From assembly GCA_900539425.1 (NCBI GenBank), contig UQBX01000008.1, positions 1 to 64,000 of the forward strand: a stretch of 64,000 nt of DNA. Direction: 5' to 3'. Below, in pieces: positions 1-9,437 of this stretch; the stretch's first letter is position 1, and each line of letters begins with the position of its first letter. Origin of the DNA: an uncultured Oscillospiraceae bacterium (GTDB lineage Bacteria; Bacillota; Clostridia; Oscillospirales; Acutalibacteraceae). The position numbers and the translations under genes were made by a program. The notes under the pieces were generated by a model. The model had not been told where the DNA came from. It made no database searches and worked only from the letters and a program-made list of their open reading frames with translations.

Positions 1-24
1 ATATGGCAGACCTTTTCTTTTTTG

Positions 25-3000
25 TCAGTATTCAATTTCGCCGTTGAAAACGAGGTTGCAGTCGCCTGTAAGAGTTATCTTTTCGTCTGTATAGTTAACT
101 ATAAGGTCGCCGCCTCTTAGCTTAACGGTTATGTCAACACCCTTTGCGCATTTGCCTTCAAGCACAGCCGCAACAGCAGCAGCACACGCTCCTGTGCCGC
201 ACGCAAGTGTTTCGCCGTTTCCTCTTTCCCATACACGCATTTTAAGCGTCCTGCTGTTTACAACACGCACAAATTCCGTGTTTATTCTTTCGGGGAAAAT
301 ATCAGCGTTTTCTATCTGCGGGCCTACTTTTTCTATATCAACCCTGTCAACATTATCAACAAATATCACACAGTGAGGATTGCCTACCGATACACAGGTA
401 ACGCTGTATTCTTTTGCGCCTATCTGAGCTTTCCTTGCGATAATGCTGTCGCCGTCAAATTCTGCGGGAATTTCCGCAGGCTTGAGATAAGCTTTTCCCA
501 TATCTACCGTAACTGAGGAAACTTTGCCGTTTCGTGTAAACAGTTCAAGGCTTCTTATTCCGCTTGCTGTTTCAACGGTAATGTTTTCCTTGTTTACAAT
601 GCCGTTGTCATACAGATACTTGCCAACACAGCGAATGGAGTTGCCCGCCATTTCGCCCTCTGAGCCGTCGCGGTTGAAAATTCTCATTTTCGCATCAGCT
701 ACATCAGATTTTTCTATAAGAACGATACCGTCGCCGCCGATGCCTCTGTGCCTGTCTGTAAATTCTATCGCAAAACTTTCCGGGCAGGTGATAACATTCT
801 CCGTATTGTTAAAGAAAATGTAGTCGTCGCTTGTGCCCTGCATCTTGCTGAATTTCAGTATGCTCTTTTCTTTTCGCATACAGTTTATATCAACAAGCTC
901 TGTGTTCATCTGGTTGTATCTGCTGGCAATGATGTCCGCAAGCGCATTAGCCGTGTCAAGTGATGTCAGCGTAGCAATTCCAAGCTGATTAGCTCTGTTG
1001 AAAAGCTTGATGTAGTCAGCAATGCTCTTCTTGTCGCTTTTGCCTGTGTAAACGATATAATCAAGTTTTCCGCTCTCAACAAGATCCATAATGGAGTTGT
1101 CCTCGCTGAGTTTATTTACGGTGTCAACTTCAATTCCAAGGCTTGCAATGGCTTTTGCCGTTTCGGGAGTAGCCCATATCTTTATTCCGAGATCGTCAAG
1201 TTTTTTCGCAAGATTTACTATTTCATATCTGTCTTTTTTGGTAACAGTTATGAGCACACCGTGGCGTGATTCCTTGCGAGACTCGATCTTGAACCCGGCT
1301 GATATAAGTCCTTTAAACAATGCTTCGTTCAGGTTTTTGCCAACGCCGAGCACTTCGCCGGTTGATTTCATTTCAGGGCCGAGCTGGCTGTTTACATTGT
1401 TGAGCTTTTCAAAGCTAAATACGGGAACTTTTACCGCAAAGTACGGCGGAGTTTTATAAAGTCCCGTGCCGTAGCCGAGGCTTTCAAGTGTTGAACCCAC
1501 CATAATTTTTGTGGCAAGTTCTACCATTGGCACGCCTGTTACTTTGCTGATATATGGTATTGTTCTTGATGCTCTCGGATTTACCTCAATAACATAAAGT
1601 TCGTTTTGGTATATTAGATACTGTATGTTTACAAGACCTTTTGTACCGAGAGAAAGAGCAAGCTTTTCTGAAACATCACATATTTTGCGAAGCATTTTGT
1701 CGTTGATGTTGTACGGGGGATAAACGGCAATTGAATCACCGCTGTGTACGCCTGCCCGCTCAATGTGTTCCATAATTCCGGGAATTAAAACTTTTTCTCC
1801 GTCTGAAATACAGTCCACTTCAAGCTCGGTGCCCATCATGTACTTGTCTACAAGCACGGGATTTTCTATGCCCTGAGCAAGAATGATGCCCATATATCTC
1901 TCAACGTCTTCGTCAGTGTAAGCAATAGTCATATTCTGACCGCCGATAACATAACTCGGTCTAAGAAGCACAGGGTAGCCAAGTCTGTTTCCTGCCTCAA
2001 GTGCGCCTTCAAGTGTTGTTACCGAAGTTCCTTTCGGTCTGAATATGCCAAACTTTTCAAGCAGTTTGTCAAATTTATCCCTGTCTTCGGCAATGTCAAT
2101 ACCCTGGGCTGAAGTACCGAGGATCTTTATGCCGTTGTCATCAAGGAATTTTGTAAGCTTAATTGCTGTCTGACCGCCGAAAGCCACAACAACTCCAACG
2201 GGCTTTTCAACTTTAATGACGTTCATAACATCTTCCGGCGTAAGCGGCTCAAAATACAGCCTGTCGCCCGTGTCAAAGTCGGTTGAAACAGTCTCGGGGT
2301 TGTTGTTTATAAGTATAACTTCATAGCCGAGCTCTTTCAGAGTCCATACGCAGTGAACGGAGGAGTAGTCGAATTCAATGCCCTGCCCGATACGTATAGG
2401 GCCTGAGCCGAGAACGATTATCCTCTCTTTTTCGCCGCGCTCTATCTCTCTGCTTTCGCAGTGTTCGTCATAAGTTGAATAGAAATAAGGTGTTTCAGCA
2501 GCAAACTCCGCGCCGCAGGTGTCAACCATTTTGTAAACGGCGTGTTTGTGATAGGCAAGGGGAGAGCCGCTTATTTTTTCTATTGCCGTGTCTGTATAAC
2601 CGAACTTTTTGCCTTTAATGTACTGCTCAAAGCTTACCGGCGTGTTTTCTATCTCTTTTTCATAGTCAGCAAGATTTTTCAGTTTATATAAAAACCACTC
2701 GTCTATCATAGTGATTTTGTGTATCTCATCAATGGATACACCGTTTTTGATAGCCCTGAAAACAGAAAAGAGCCTTAAATCGTTCTGATTATAAAGCGTT
2801 TTTACTATATCTGTGCCGTCAAGTTGTTTGTTGTTGAGCGTGTCGAGTCCTATTTCCGCGCCTCTTACGGCTTTCATTATCGCCATTTCAAAGGAGGGGG
2901 CAATGCTCATTACCTCTCCTGTGGCTTTCATCTGTGTGCCGAGTTTGCGTGATGCGTTAATGAACTTGTCAAAAGGCCATTTCGGCACTTTTACAACTAC

Positions 3001-4056
3001 ATAGTCAAGCGTAGGCTCAAAGCAGGCGCAGGTCTTTCCGGTAATATCGTTTCGTATTTCATCAAGAGTGTAGCCGAGCGCAATCTTGGTGGTAACTTTG
3101 GCTATCGGATAACCTGTTGCCTTTGAAGCAAGCGCAGATGAGCGTGAAACACGTGGGTTTACCTCAATAACGCTGTATTCAAAGCTTTCGGGATTGAGTG
3201 CAAACTGGCAGTTGCATCCGCCCTCTATTCCGAGTTCGGTTATAATGTCAAGGGACGCCGTGCGAAGCATCTGATATTCTTTGTCCCCAAGAGTTACGGC
3301 GGGGGCAATAACAATACTGTCGCCCGTGTGCACGCCGACGGGGTCAAAGTTTTCCATGGAACAAACGGCAATGACGTTGCCTACGCTGTCCCTCATAACT
3401 TCAAATTCTATCTCTTTCCAGCCTGCAATGTATCTTTCAACAAGCACCTGGGTAATGGGGCTCAGCATAAGACCGTGCTTTGCAACTTCCTCAAGTTCTT
3501 TTTCGTTGTAAGCAACACCGCCGCCTGCGCCGCCGAGTGTAAACGCAGGTCTGATAATAACGGGATAGCCTATTTCCGCGGCAATTCTCTTTGCTGTTTC
3601 AACATCGTTAGCAATGTCAGACGGCACAACAGGCTGGTTGATCTTTACCATTGTATCCCTGAAAAGCTGTCTGTCCTCAGCCTTGTCAATAGCTTCTGCG
3701 TCTGTTCCAAGCAGGCGAACACCCATTTTATCAAGGTATCCGTCCTTTGCGAGCTGCATGGATATGGTAAGACCCGTCTGTCCTCCGAGGCCGCCCAAAA
3801 TGCTGTCCGGTCTTTCTTTTTCAATAATTCGCTTTACGGTTTCCTCTGTAAGCGGCTCAAGATAAATGTGGTCGGCAAGCGCGCTGTCTGTCATTATTGT
3901 AGCGGGGTTTGAGTTTACAAGAACTACTTCAATACCCTCGTCTTTAAGTACACGGCATGCCTGCGCTCCTGCATAGTCAAATTCTGCTGCTTGTCCTATT
4001 ACGATAGGGCCGGAGCCGATTACAAGTACCTTTTTTATATCTTTGTTAAGAGGCAT
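25..4056 (-). CDS. carB: Carbamoyl phosphate synthetase large subunit fused to a diaminopimelate epimerase-like domain
   Basis: 1343 aa. Residues 1-1059 are a full CarB: two ATP-grasp halves (about 1-400 and 550-930), the oligomerisation region between them, and the C-terminal allosteric domain. It makes carbamoyl phosphate from bicarbonate, ATP and the ammonia released by CarA. Residues 1060-1343 are a DapF-type domain of about 280 aa (LL- to meso-DAP epimerase fold) with RGIGGDG, GNPHC and ACGTGACA motifs. Residue 1060 is a Met (ATG at 879) placed where a free DapF would start, but no ribosome site precedes it. The ATG at 4056 overlaps the carA stop (TAATG) behind a GGAGG. As last gene of the arginine operon the CarB half is surely arginine-linked. 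Odd: the first catalytic Cys of DapF is Ala1137 and the substrate Asn is Asp1077, so epimerase activity is doubtful. The CarB call is very sure, the fusion is seen directly, the DapF function is uncertain. Confidence 0.95.
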   Translation of the reverse strand: MPLNKDIKKVLVIGSGPIVIGQAAEFDYAGAQACRVLKDEGIEVVLVNSNPATIMTDSALADHIYLEPLTEETVKRIIEKERPDSILGGLGGQTGLTISMQLAKDGYLDKMGVRLLGTDAEAIDKAEDRQLFRDTMVKINQPVVPSDIANDVETAKRIAAEIGYPVIIRPAFTLGGAGGGVAYNEKELEEVAKHGLMLSPITQVLVERYIAGWKEIEFEVMRDSVGNVIAVCSMENFDPVGVHTGDSIVIAPAVTLGDKEYQMLRTASLDIITELGIEGGCNCQFALNPESFEYSVIEVNPRVSRSSALASKATGYPIAKVTTKIALGYTLDEIRNDITGKTCACFEPTLDYVVVKVPKWPFDKFINASRKLGTQMKATGEVMSIAPSFEMAIMKAVRGAEIGLDTLNNKQLDGTDIVKTLYNQNDLRLFSVFRAIKNGVSIDEIHKITMIDEWFLYKLKNLADYEKEIENTPVSFEQYIKGKKFGYTDTAIEKISGSPLAYHKHAVYKMVDTCGAEFAAETPYFYSTYDEHCESREIERGEKERIIVLGSGPIRIGQGIEFDYSSVHCVWTLKELGYEVILINNNPETVSTDFDTGDRLYFEPLTPEDVMNVIKVEKPVGVVVAFGGQTAIKLTKFLDDNGIKILGTSAQGIDIAEDRDKFDKLLEKFGIFRPKGTSVTTLEGALEAGNRLGYPVLLRPSYVIGGQNMTIAYTDEDVERYMGIILAQGIENPVLVDKYMMGTELEVDCISDGEKVLIPGIMEHIERAGVHSGDSIAVYPPYNINDKMLRKICDVSEKLALSLGTKGLVNIQYLIYQNELYVIEVNPRASRTIPYISKVTGVPMVELATKIMVGSTLESLGYGTGLYKTPPYFAVKVPVFSFEKLNNVNSQLGPEMKSTGEVLGVGKNLNEALFKGLISAGFKIESRKESRHGVLITVTKKDRYEIVNLAKKLDDLGIKIWATPETAKAIASLGIEVDTVNKLSEDNSIMDLVESGKLDYIVYTGKSDKKSIADYIKLFNRANQLGIATLTSLDTANALADIIASRYNQMNTELVDINCMRKEKSILKFSKMQGTSDDYIFFNNTENVITCPESFAIEFTDRHRGIGGDGIVLIEKSDVADAKMRIFNRDGSEGEMAGNSIRCVGKYLYDNGIVNKENITVETASGIRSLELFTRNGKVSSVTVDMGKAYLKPAEIPAEFDGDSIIARKAQIGAKEYSVTCVSVGNPHCVIFVDNVDRVDIEKVGPQIENADIFPERINTEFVRVVNSRTLKMRVWERGNGETLACGTGACAAAVAAVLEGKCAKGVDITVKLRGGDLIVNYTDEKITLTGDCNLVFNGEIEY

Positions 4057-5132
4057 TACTCATTACCTCCCATCATTTTTATAAATCTGTCAAATAAAAA
4101 TCTTGTGTCGTGCGGGCCGCTGCACGCCTCAGGGTGGAACTGTACGGAAAACGCATTATTTCCCGGGTAATCAATTCCCTCGTTAGTGCCGTCATTGGCG
4201 TTGATATAGCTTATAACGCCGCCGCATTTTTCAACTGCTTCGTTCACAACGGCATAACCGTGGTTCTGTGAAGAAATGTAAGTTCTGCCCGTCTTTAAGT
4301 CTTTGACAGGCTGATTTACTCCTCTGTGGCCGTATTTAAGTTTCTCAGTTTCAGCGCCCATTGCAAGAGCAAGCAGCTGATGACCGAGGCATATACCGAA
4401 TATCGGCTTTTTGCCGATAAGCTTTTTAAGCTCTTCAATACATTCAGTGTTTTCCTGCGGGTCTCCGGGGCCGTTTGAAAGCATAATTCCGTCAGGATTA
4501 AGCTTGAGTACGTCCTCAGCTTTTGTGTTGTATGGCATTACAGCTACATTGCATCCGCGCTTTACAAGTTCGCGTGCAATGTTGTCTTTTTTACCATAGT
4601 CAAGCAAGACCACGTTGTATTTAGGACTTTCCGCCGCAAGGGGAACGGGCTTTTTGCAGGAAACTGATTCAACAGCTTTTTCTACTTTGTAAGCCTTTAC
4701 TTTTTCCTCGTCAAAATCCCTTGGGTCAGAGCATATCATGGCGTTCATTACGCCGCTTTCACGAATTATCTTTGTTATCTCCCTTGTGTCAACGCCATAC
4801 ACACCCGGTATGTCGTTTGCTTTAAGATATTCGTCAAGTGTTCTGTTGCATCTGAAGTTAGAAGGATCGTCGCATTTTTCACGTACAATGTACGCCGTTA
4901 CGCTTGATTTGTCGCTCTCAGCGTCATTGTCAATAAAGCCGTAGTTTCCTATAAGCGGAAAAGTCTGTAAAACTATTTGTCCGTAGTAACTCGGGTCTGT
5001 AAGCGTTTCAATGTAACCGCACATACCCGTGGTGAATACAAGCTCGCCTGTAACATCTCCGCCTGCGCCGAAACGCCTGCCTTCAAATGTTTTGCCGTTT
5101 TCAAGGCAAATATAAACTTTTTCGTTATCCAT
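4056..5132 (-). CDS. carA: Carbamoyl phosphate synthetase small subunit (arginine operon)
   Basis: 358 aa, the usual length. The N-terminal CPSase small-chain domain covers about residues 1-130 and a class I glutamine amidotransferase covers the rest, with the nucleophile Cys in FGICLGHQ and the His in VQFHPEA. It hydrolyses glutamine and passes ammonia to CarB. It sits between argF (15-nt gap to the argF stop) and carB (one-base TAATG overlap), so it belongs to the arginine-specific synthetase; a second carA lies at 31170 in the pyrimidine operon. Its start is the ATG at 5132. Confidence 0.96.
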   Translation of the reverse strand: MDNEKVYICLENGKTFEGRRFGAGGDVTGELVFTTGMCGYIETLTDPSYYGQIVLQTFPLIGNYGFIDNDAESDKSSVTAYIVREKCDDPSNFRCNRTLDEYLKANDIPGVYGVDTREITKIIRESGVMNAMICSDPRDFDEEKVKAYKVEKAVESVSCKKPVPLAAESPKYNVVLLDYGKKDNIARELVKRGCNVAVMPYNTKAEDVLKLNPDGIMLSNGPGDPQENTECIEELKKLIGKKPIFGICLGHQLLALAMGAETEKLKYGHRGVNQPVKDLKTGRTYISSQNHGYAVVNEAVEKCGGVISYINANDGTNEGIDYPGNNAFSVQFHPEACSGPHDTRFLFDRFIKMMGGNE

Positions 5133-5147
5133 AAATAAACTTCCTGA

Positions 5148-6059
5148 TCAGTTGTTGCTTCCAAGCAGTTTAACAAGTACCGCTTTCTGTGCGTGAAGTC
5201 TGTTTTCAGCTTCGTCAAATATTTCCTCTGCGTGAGCCTCAAATACCTCTGCGGTAATTTCTTCGCCTCTGTGAGCAGGCAGACAGTGAAGTACCATTGC
5301 ACCGTCTTTTGCAACAGCCATAACTTCGTCATTTATCTGATAATCTTTGAATATCTTTTCACGCTCTGCTTTTTCACCTTCCTGACCCATAGAAGCCCAT
5401 ACGTCAGTGTAAAGAACATCAGCGTCTTTTGCACATTCCTTAATGTCGGAAGAACATGTGAATTTGCCGTTTTCTGATGCCCACTTCATGATTTCAGCAT
5501 CAGGCTTATAGCCGTCGGGGCAGGCAACAGCACATTCCATGCCCATTGTGATTGCGCCTACTATAAGGCTGTTTGCCATGTTGTTTCCGTCGCCGATAAA
5601 GCAGAATTTAAGCCCGTCAAAAGTTTTTTTGTATTCTCTTATTGTCATAAGGTCGGCAAGCACCTGGCAAGGGTGGCAGTAATCTGTAAGACCGTTAATT
5701 ATCGGAATTGAGCCGTATTTTGCAAGGTCTTCAACCTCTTTCTGCTCAAAAGTTCTTATCATGATACCGTCAAGATAGCGTGAAAGTACACGTGCCGTAT
5801 CCTGCACGGGCTCGCCTCTGCCTATCTGAAGATCTCTGTTTGAAAGAAACAGCGCCTGACCGCCAAGCTGATACATTCCTGTTTCAAAAGAAACTCTTGT
5901 TCTTGTAGAGCTTTTCTGGAAAATCATTCCGAGCGTCTTGCCTTTTAAAAGGTGGTGTTCAATGCCGTGCTTAGTTTCGTACTTCAGCTGGTCGGCAAGG
6001 TTTAAAATATCAAGTATGTCGTGGTGGTTCAGGTCCTGCAGTTTAAGCAAATGTTTCAT
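5148..6059 (-). CDS. argF: Ornithine carbamoyltransferase
   Basis: 303 aa. It joins carbamoyl phosphate and ornithine to give citrulline. The carbamoyl phosphate site STRTR, the HPCQ motif and the ornithine-loop HCLP motif are all present and mark it as ornithine rather than aspartate transferase. I place the start at the ATG at 6059, eight bases after a GGAGGT site; an in-frame TTG six bases further upstream lies too close to that site. The start lies inside the end of argD (17-nt overlap), so the two are probably translationally coupled. Being next to carAB is consistent with channelling carbamoyl phosphate into arginine. Confidence 0.95.
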   Translation of the reverse strand: MKHLLKLQDLNHHDILDILNLADQLKYETKHGIEHHLLKGKTLGMIFQKSSTRTRVSFETGMYQLGGQALFLSNRDLQIGRGEPVQDTARVLSRYLDGIMIRTFEQKEVEDLAKYGSIPIINGLTDYCHPCQVLADLMTIREYKKTFDGLKFCFIGDGNNMANSLIVGAITMGMECAVACPDGYKPDAEIMKWASENGKFTCSSDIKECAKDADVLYTDVWASMGQEGEKAEREKIFKDYQINDEVMAVAKDGAMVLHCLPAHRGEEITAEVFEAHAEEIFDEAENRLHAQKAVLVKLLGSNN

Positions 6060-7215
6060 CTTCAATTACCTCCTTAATAATAGCCAGTCCCTTGTCGGTT
6101 TCTTCCTTAGTAATGCTAAGAGCGGGAAGAAGTCTTACCTTTGTTTTTGCTGTCAGCACAAGAAGTCCTTTTTCAAGGCACTTGTTTGCAATGTCAGCCG
6201 CCTTTTTATCCGTTTCAATACCCAGCATCAGTCCCATGCCGGAAACTGATTTAACGCCTTTTATTTCTTTAAGTTTGCTGATTATGTATTCGCTCTTTTT
6301 AGTAACTTCTTCAAGGAATTTATCGTCAATTCTCTTTACTATGCTGATTGCTCCTGCCGCGGCTATAGGGTTTCCGCCAAATGTTGAGCCGTGTGAGCCG
6401 GGTGTAACAGTGTTTTCAAGCTTATCGCCGAATAATACTGCTCCCATCGGCAGACCGCCGGCAAGTCCTTTCGCAGTGGATACAATATCAGGCTTTACAC
6501 CGTAGTGCATATAAGCGAAATATTTTCCCGTTCTGCCGTTACCCGTCTGAACCTCGTCAACACACATAAGAATGTCTTTTTCCTTGCAGATTTTGTCTAT
6601 CTCCTCAACAAATTCTTTGTCAAGATTAAGAACTCCGCCTTCGCCCTGAACACATTCAAACATAATGGCGCATACATCGTCCGTTATCATATTGTTGAGA
6701 GCTTCAATGTCATTTGCAGGGCAGTATTTGAAGCCAGGGGTAAAAGGCCCGAAAATCTGATGAAATCCGTCCTGACCTGTAGCTGCAAGCGTTGTTATCG
6801 TTCTTCCGTGGAATGAATTTACAAGCGTGATTATTGTTTTGCGCCCCTCGCCGTATTTATCATAGCTGTACTTGCGCGCGAATTTTATCATTCCCTCGTT
6901 TGCCTCAGCGCCGCTGTTGCCGAAGAATATTTTTTTCATGCCTGTCTTTTCACACAGCAGTTTTGCAAGCTCTGCGCACGGCTCGGTGTAGTAAAGGTTT
7001 GAGGTGTGCTGTAACTTGTCTAACTGGTCAATAACGGCTTTTTTCCATTCGTCGTCTGCAATGCCGAAAGCCGTTACACCGATGCCTGAGCCGAAATCAA
7101 TATACTCTTTTTCGTTTTCGTCATATACGGTGGAGCCTTTTCCGTGCGTGAGAACAACTCCAAATCTGCCGTATGCGTGCGAAACATATTGTTGGTCTGT
7201 TTCTTTAATGTCCAT
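6043..7215 (-). CDS. argD: Acetylornithine aminotransferase
   Basis: 390 aa class III PLP aminotransferase. It converts N-acetylglutamate semialdehyde and glutamate to N-acetylornithine. The PLP lysine lies in STAKGLAGGLP and the cofactor Asp in CVDEVQTG. The length and the operon position after argB fit ArgD; the related GABA or ornithine aminotransferases are less likely in this context. An 89-bp gap separates it from argB, the longest inside this operon; it holds a modest inverted repeat (ACCGC/GCGGT) without a T-run. A GGAAAGG lies ten bases before the ATG. Confidence 0.93.
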   Translation of the reverse strand: MDIKETDQQYVSHAYGRFGVVLTHGKGSTVYDENEKEYIDFGSGIGVTAFGIADDEWKKAVIDQLDKLQHTSNLYYTEPCAELAKLLCEKTGMKKIFFGNSGAEANEGMIKFARKYSYDKYGEGRKTIITLVNSFHGRTITTLAATGQDGFHQIFGPFTPGFKYCPANDIEALNNMITDDVCAIMFECVQGEGGVLNLDKEFVEEIDKICKEKDILMCVDEVQTGNGRTGKYFAYMHYGVKPDIVSTAKGLAGGLPMGAVLFGDKLENTVTPGSHGSTFGGNPIAAAGAISIVKRIDDKFLEEVTKKSEYIISKLKEIKGVKSVSGMGLMLGIETDKKAADIANKCLEKGLLVLTAKTKVRLLPALSITKEETDKGLAIIKEVIEDETFA

Positions 7216-7304
7216 TGAAATATAGCCTTTCCGCTTTAAGATTTATTTACGATACCGCTCTCAGCCTTTTGCGGTGCCGATTGTTTTTGTGTCAGTTATA
7301 ATAT

Positions 7305-8162
7305 TTATCTGCTTCTGAACATCGTTCCCATACCTTCATCGGTAAGCATTTCCATAAGTATGGAGTGGGGAACACGTCCGTCAATGATGAATGCTCTTTT
7401 TACACCCTCACGAATTGCCTGCGTCATGGAATCAATCTTGGGAATCATTCCTCCGCTTATAATTCCGTCTGCAATAAGTGCAGGCACATCAGATATATAT
7501 ACTCTGTGAATAAGCGAACTTTCGTCGTCTTTGTCGCGGAGAAGTCCCGCAACATCGGTCATTGAAATAAGAGCTTCCGCTTTGAGCTTTCCTGCAACTG
7601 CGGCCGCAACCGTGTCTGCGTTGATGTTGTAGCAGTTGCCCTCCTCATCGTATCCAACGGTGGATATAACCGGTATAAATCCGTGCTCAAGCGCTTCCTG
7701 AACAACATCCATGTTCATTTCTGTAATATCGCCTACGTATCCGTGGGTTTTATCAAGCGGGCGGCATTTTATCATATTGCCGTCCATTCCCGAAAGTCCT
7801 ATTGCGTGACCTCCGAGATTGCCTATCTGGCAAACAAGGTCTTTGTTTACCTTGCCGGCAAGCACCATCTGCACAACGTTTGCCGTTTCCTTGTCTGTAA
7901 CTCTGAGCCCGCTTACAAATTCGCTCTTGATGTTCATTTTCTCAAGCGTTTTGCTTATTTCGGGGCCGCCGCCGTGTACGAGTACAACTCTTATTCCTAT
8001 GGTGGTTAGCAGAACAAGGTCATGCATAACGGATTCCTTGAGTTCTTTGTTTATCATGGCGTTTCCGCCGTATTTGATAACAACAGTCTTTTTTCTGTAA
8101 AGCTGAATGTTGGGAAGCGCCCTTGCAAGCACTTCGGCTTTCATTGCATTTGTAATATCCAT
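7305..8162 (-). CDS. argB: Acetylglutamate kinase
   Basis: 285 aa amino acid kinase family protein that phosphorylates N-acetylglutamate, usually the arginine-feedback step in cyclic pathways. The KYGGNAM nucleotide-binding lysine motif (about residues 30-36) and the HGGGP acetylglutamate loop are visible. A GGAGG site precedes the ATG at 8162. It lies 16 bp after argJ in the arginine operon. Length and motifs fit the family well. Confidence 0.95.
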   Translation of the reverse strand: MDITNAMKAEVLARALPNIQLYRKKTVVIKYGGNAMINKELKESVMHDLVLLTTIGIRVVLVHGGGPEISKTLEKMNIKSEFVSGLRVTDKETANVVQMVLAGKVNKDLVCQIGNLGGHAIGLSGMDGNMIKCRPLDKTHGYVGDITEMNMDVVQEALEHGFIPVISTVGYDEEGNCYNINADTVAAAVAGKLKAEALISMTDVAGLLRDKDDESSLIHRVYISDVPALIADGIISGGMIPKIDSMTQAIREGVKRAFIIDGRVPHSILMEMLTDEGMGTMFRSR

Positions 8163-8178
8163 TTTGCTTCCTCCGTTA

Positions 8179-9432
8179 TCAGGTTCTGTAATCGCCGTTT
8201 ATTTTTACATAATCGTATGTTAAATCACAGCCCCAAGCCTTTGCGCTGCTTTCGCCCGCGTTGAGGTCTATGATTACATATATCTCGTCGCTCTTGAGTA
8301 CTTCTGCGGCCTTTTCCTCAGAAAAGTCAACGCCCGCACCGTTCCTGCAAACAGCAATTTCGCCGAATTCACTCTTTATATCAACGTCAACTTTGTTTAT
8401 GTCAAATTCAGCGGGAGCGTAGCCTACCGCACAGAGAATACGTCCCCAGTTTGCGTCCTCGCCGAATACAGCGCATTTGAAGAGAGTAGAGCCAACAACG
8501 CTTTTTGCTACTGTTATCGCCGTGTCTTTGTCAGGACAGCCCTTGCACTCGCATTCAATCATCTTTGATGCGCCCTCACCGTCTTTTGCAAGCATTTTAG
8601 TCAGGTTCATCATAACTTCATATAGAGCCGTCTTAAATGAGCTGAACTCTTCGCCTTCTGAGATAATCTCGTCATTGCCTGCCAGTCCGTTTGCCATAAC
8701 GCTTACCATATCATTTGTTGATGTATCTCCGTCAATTGAAAGGCAGTTATATGTAACTTTTACTATATCATCAAGTGCCGCCTGAAGCATTTTTGCGCTT
8801 ATGTTTACATCACTTGTTATGAAGTTGAGCGTTGTAGCCATGTTAGGGTGTATCATGCCGGAGCCTTTTGCCATTCCGCCAACTCTGCAGGTTTTTCCGT
8901 TTACGCTGAATTCAACAGCGTATTCCTTTTTGATTGTATCCGTCGTCATGATAGCGGTTGCCGCTTCTTCGTTTCCTGTGTATGAAAGCCCCTCAACAAG
9001 CGGCTTAATTCCTTTTTCTATCGGCTCTATCGGAAGTATCTGTCCGATAACGCCCGTTGAAGCAACAACTACTTCGTCGGCGTCAATTCCAAGTGCCTCT
9101 GCGGCAAGTTCGCACATTCTGCTTGCCTTTTCAACGCCGTCAGCGTTGCAGGTGTTTGCGTTTTTGGAGTTGACAATAACCGCTTTTGCGTGATTGTTTG
9201 TTTTTTCAAGATTGCTCTTTGTTACTAATATAGGAGCGCCCTTAACTTTGTTTGTTGTGTATACTGCCGCGCAGGTGCACATTTCGTCTGAAACTATCAT
9301 TCCAAGATCGTTTTTGTGCGGTGCGTTGGGATTCTGTTCGGCGCTTGCCGATTTCTTAATTCCGCAGTAAACGCCGTTTGCCTTGAATCCCTTTGGTGCG
9401 CAAACGCCGCCGTCAATAATTTTAAAATCCAT
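8179..9432 (-). CDS. argJ: Bifunctional glutamate N-acetyltransferase / amino-acid acetyltransferase
   Basis: 417 aa. ArgJ transfers the acetyl group from N-acetylornithine back to glutamate, so the pathway is cyclic and no argF'-type deacetylase is needed. The autocleavage site is visible in KGSGMIHPNMATT, with Thr200 as the new N-terminal nucleophile that divides the protein into alpha and beta chains. Whether it can also use acetyl-CoA (the bifunctional form) cannot be seen from sequence, but no separate argA is in the operon. It follows argC by 5 bp. Confidence 0.95.
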   Translation of the reverse strand: MDFKIIDGGVCAPKGFKANGVYCGIKKSASAEQNPNAPHKNDLGMIVSDEMCTCAAVYTTNKVKGAPILVTKSNLEKTNNHAKAVIVNSKNANTCNADGVEKASRMCELAAEALGIDADEVVVASTGVIGQILPIEPIEKGIKPLVEGLSYTGNEEAATAIMTTDTIKKEYAVEFSVNGKTCRVGGMAKGSGMIHPNMATTLNFITSDVNISAKMLQAALDDIVKVTYNCLSIDGDTSTNDMVSVMANGLAGNDEIISEGEEFSSFKTALYEVMMNLTKMLAKDGEGASKMIECECKGCPDKDTAITVAKSVVGSTLFKCAVFGEDANWGRILCAVGYAPAEFDINKVDVDIKSEFGEIAVCRNGAGVDFSEEKAAEVLKSDEIYVIIDLNAGESSAKAWGCDLTYDYVKINGDYRT

Positions 9433-9437
9433 ATAAA

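Noticed and set aside
3328..3912. 194-codon open frame opposite carB
   Set aside because: It lies wholly inside the clear carB gene on the other strand, has no ribosome site, and its translation has no recognisable domain; it arises from codon bias.
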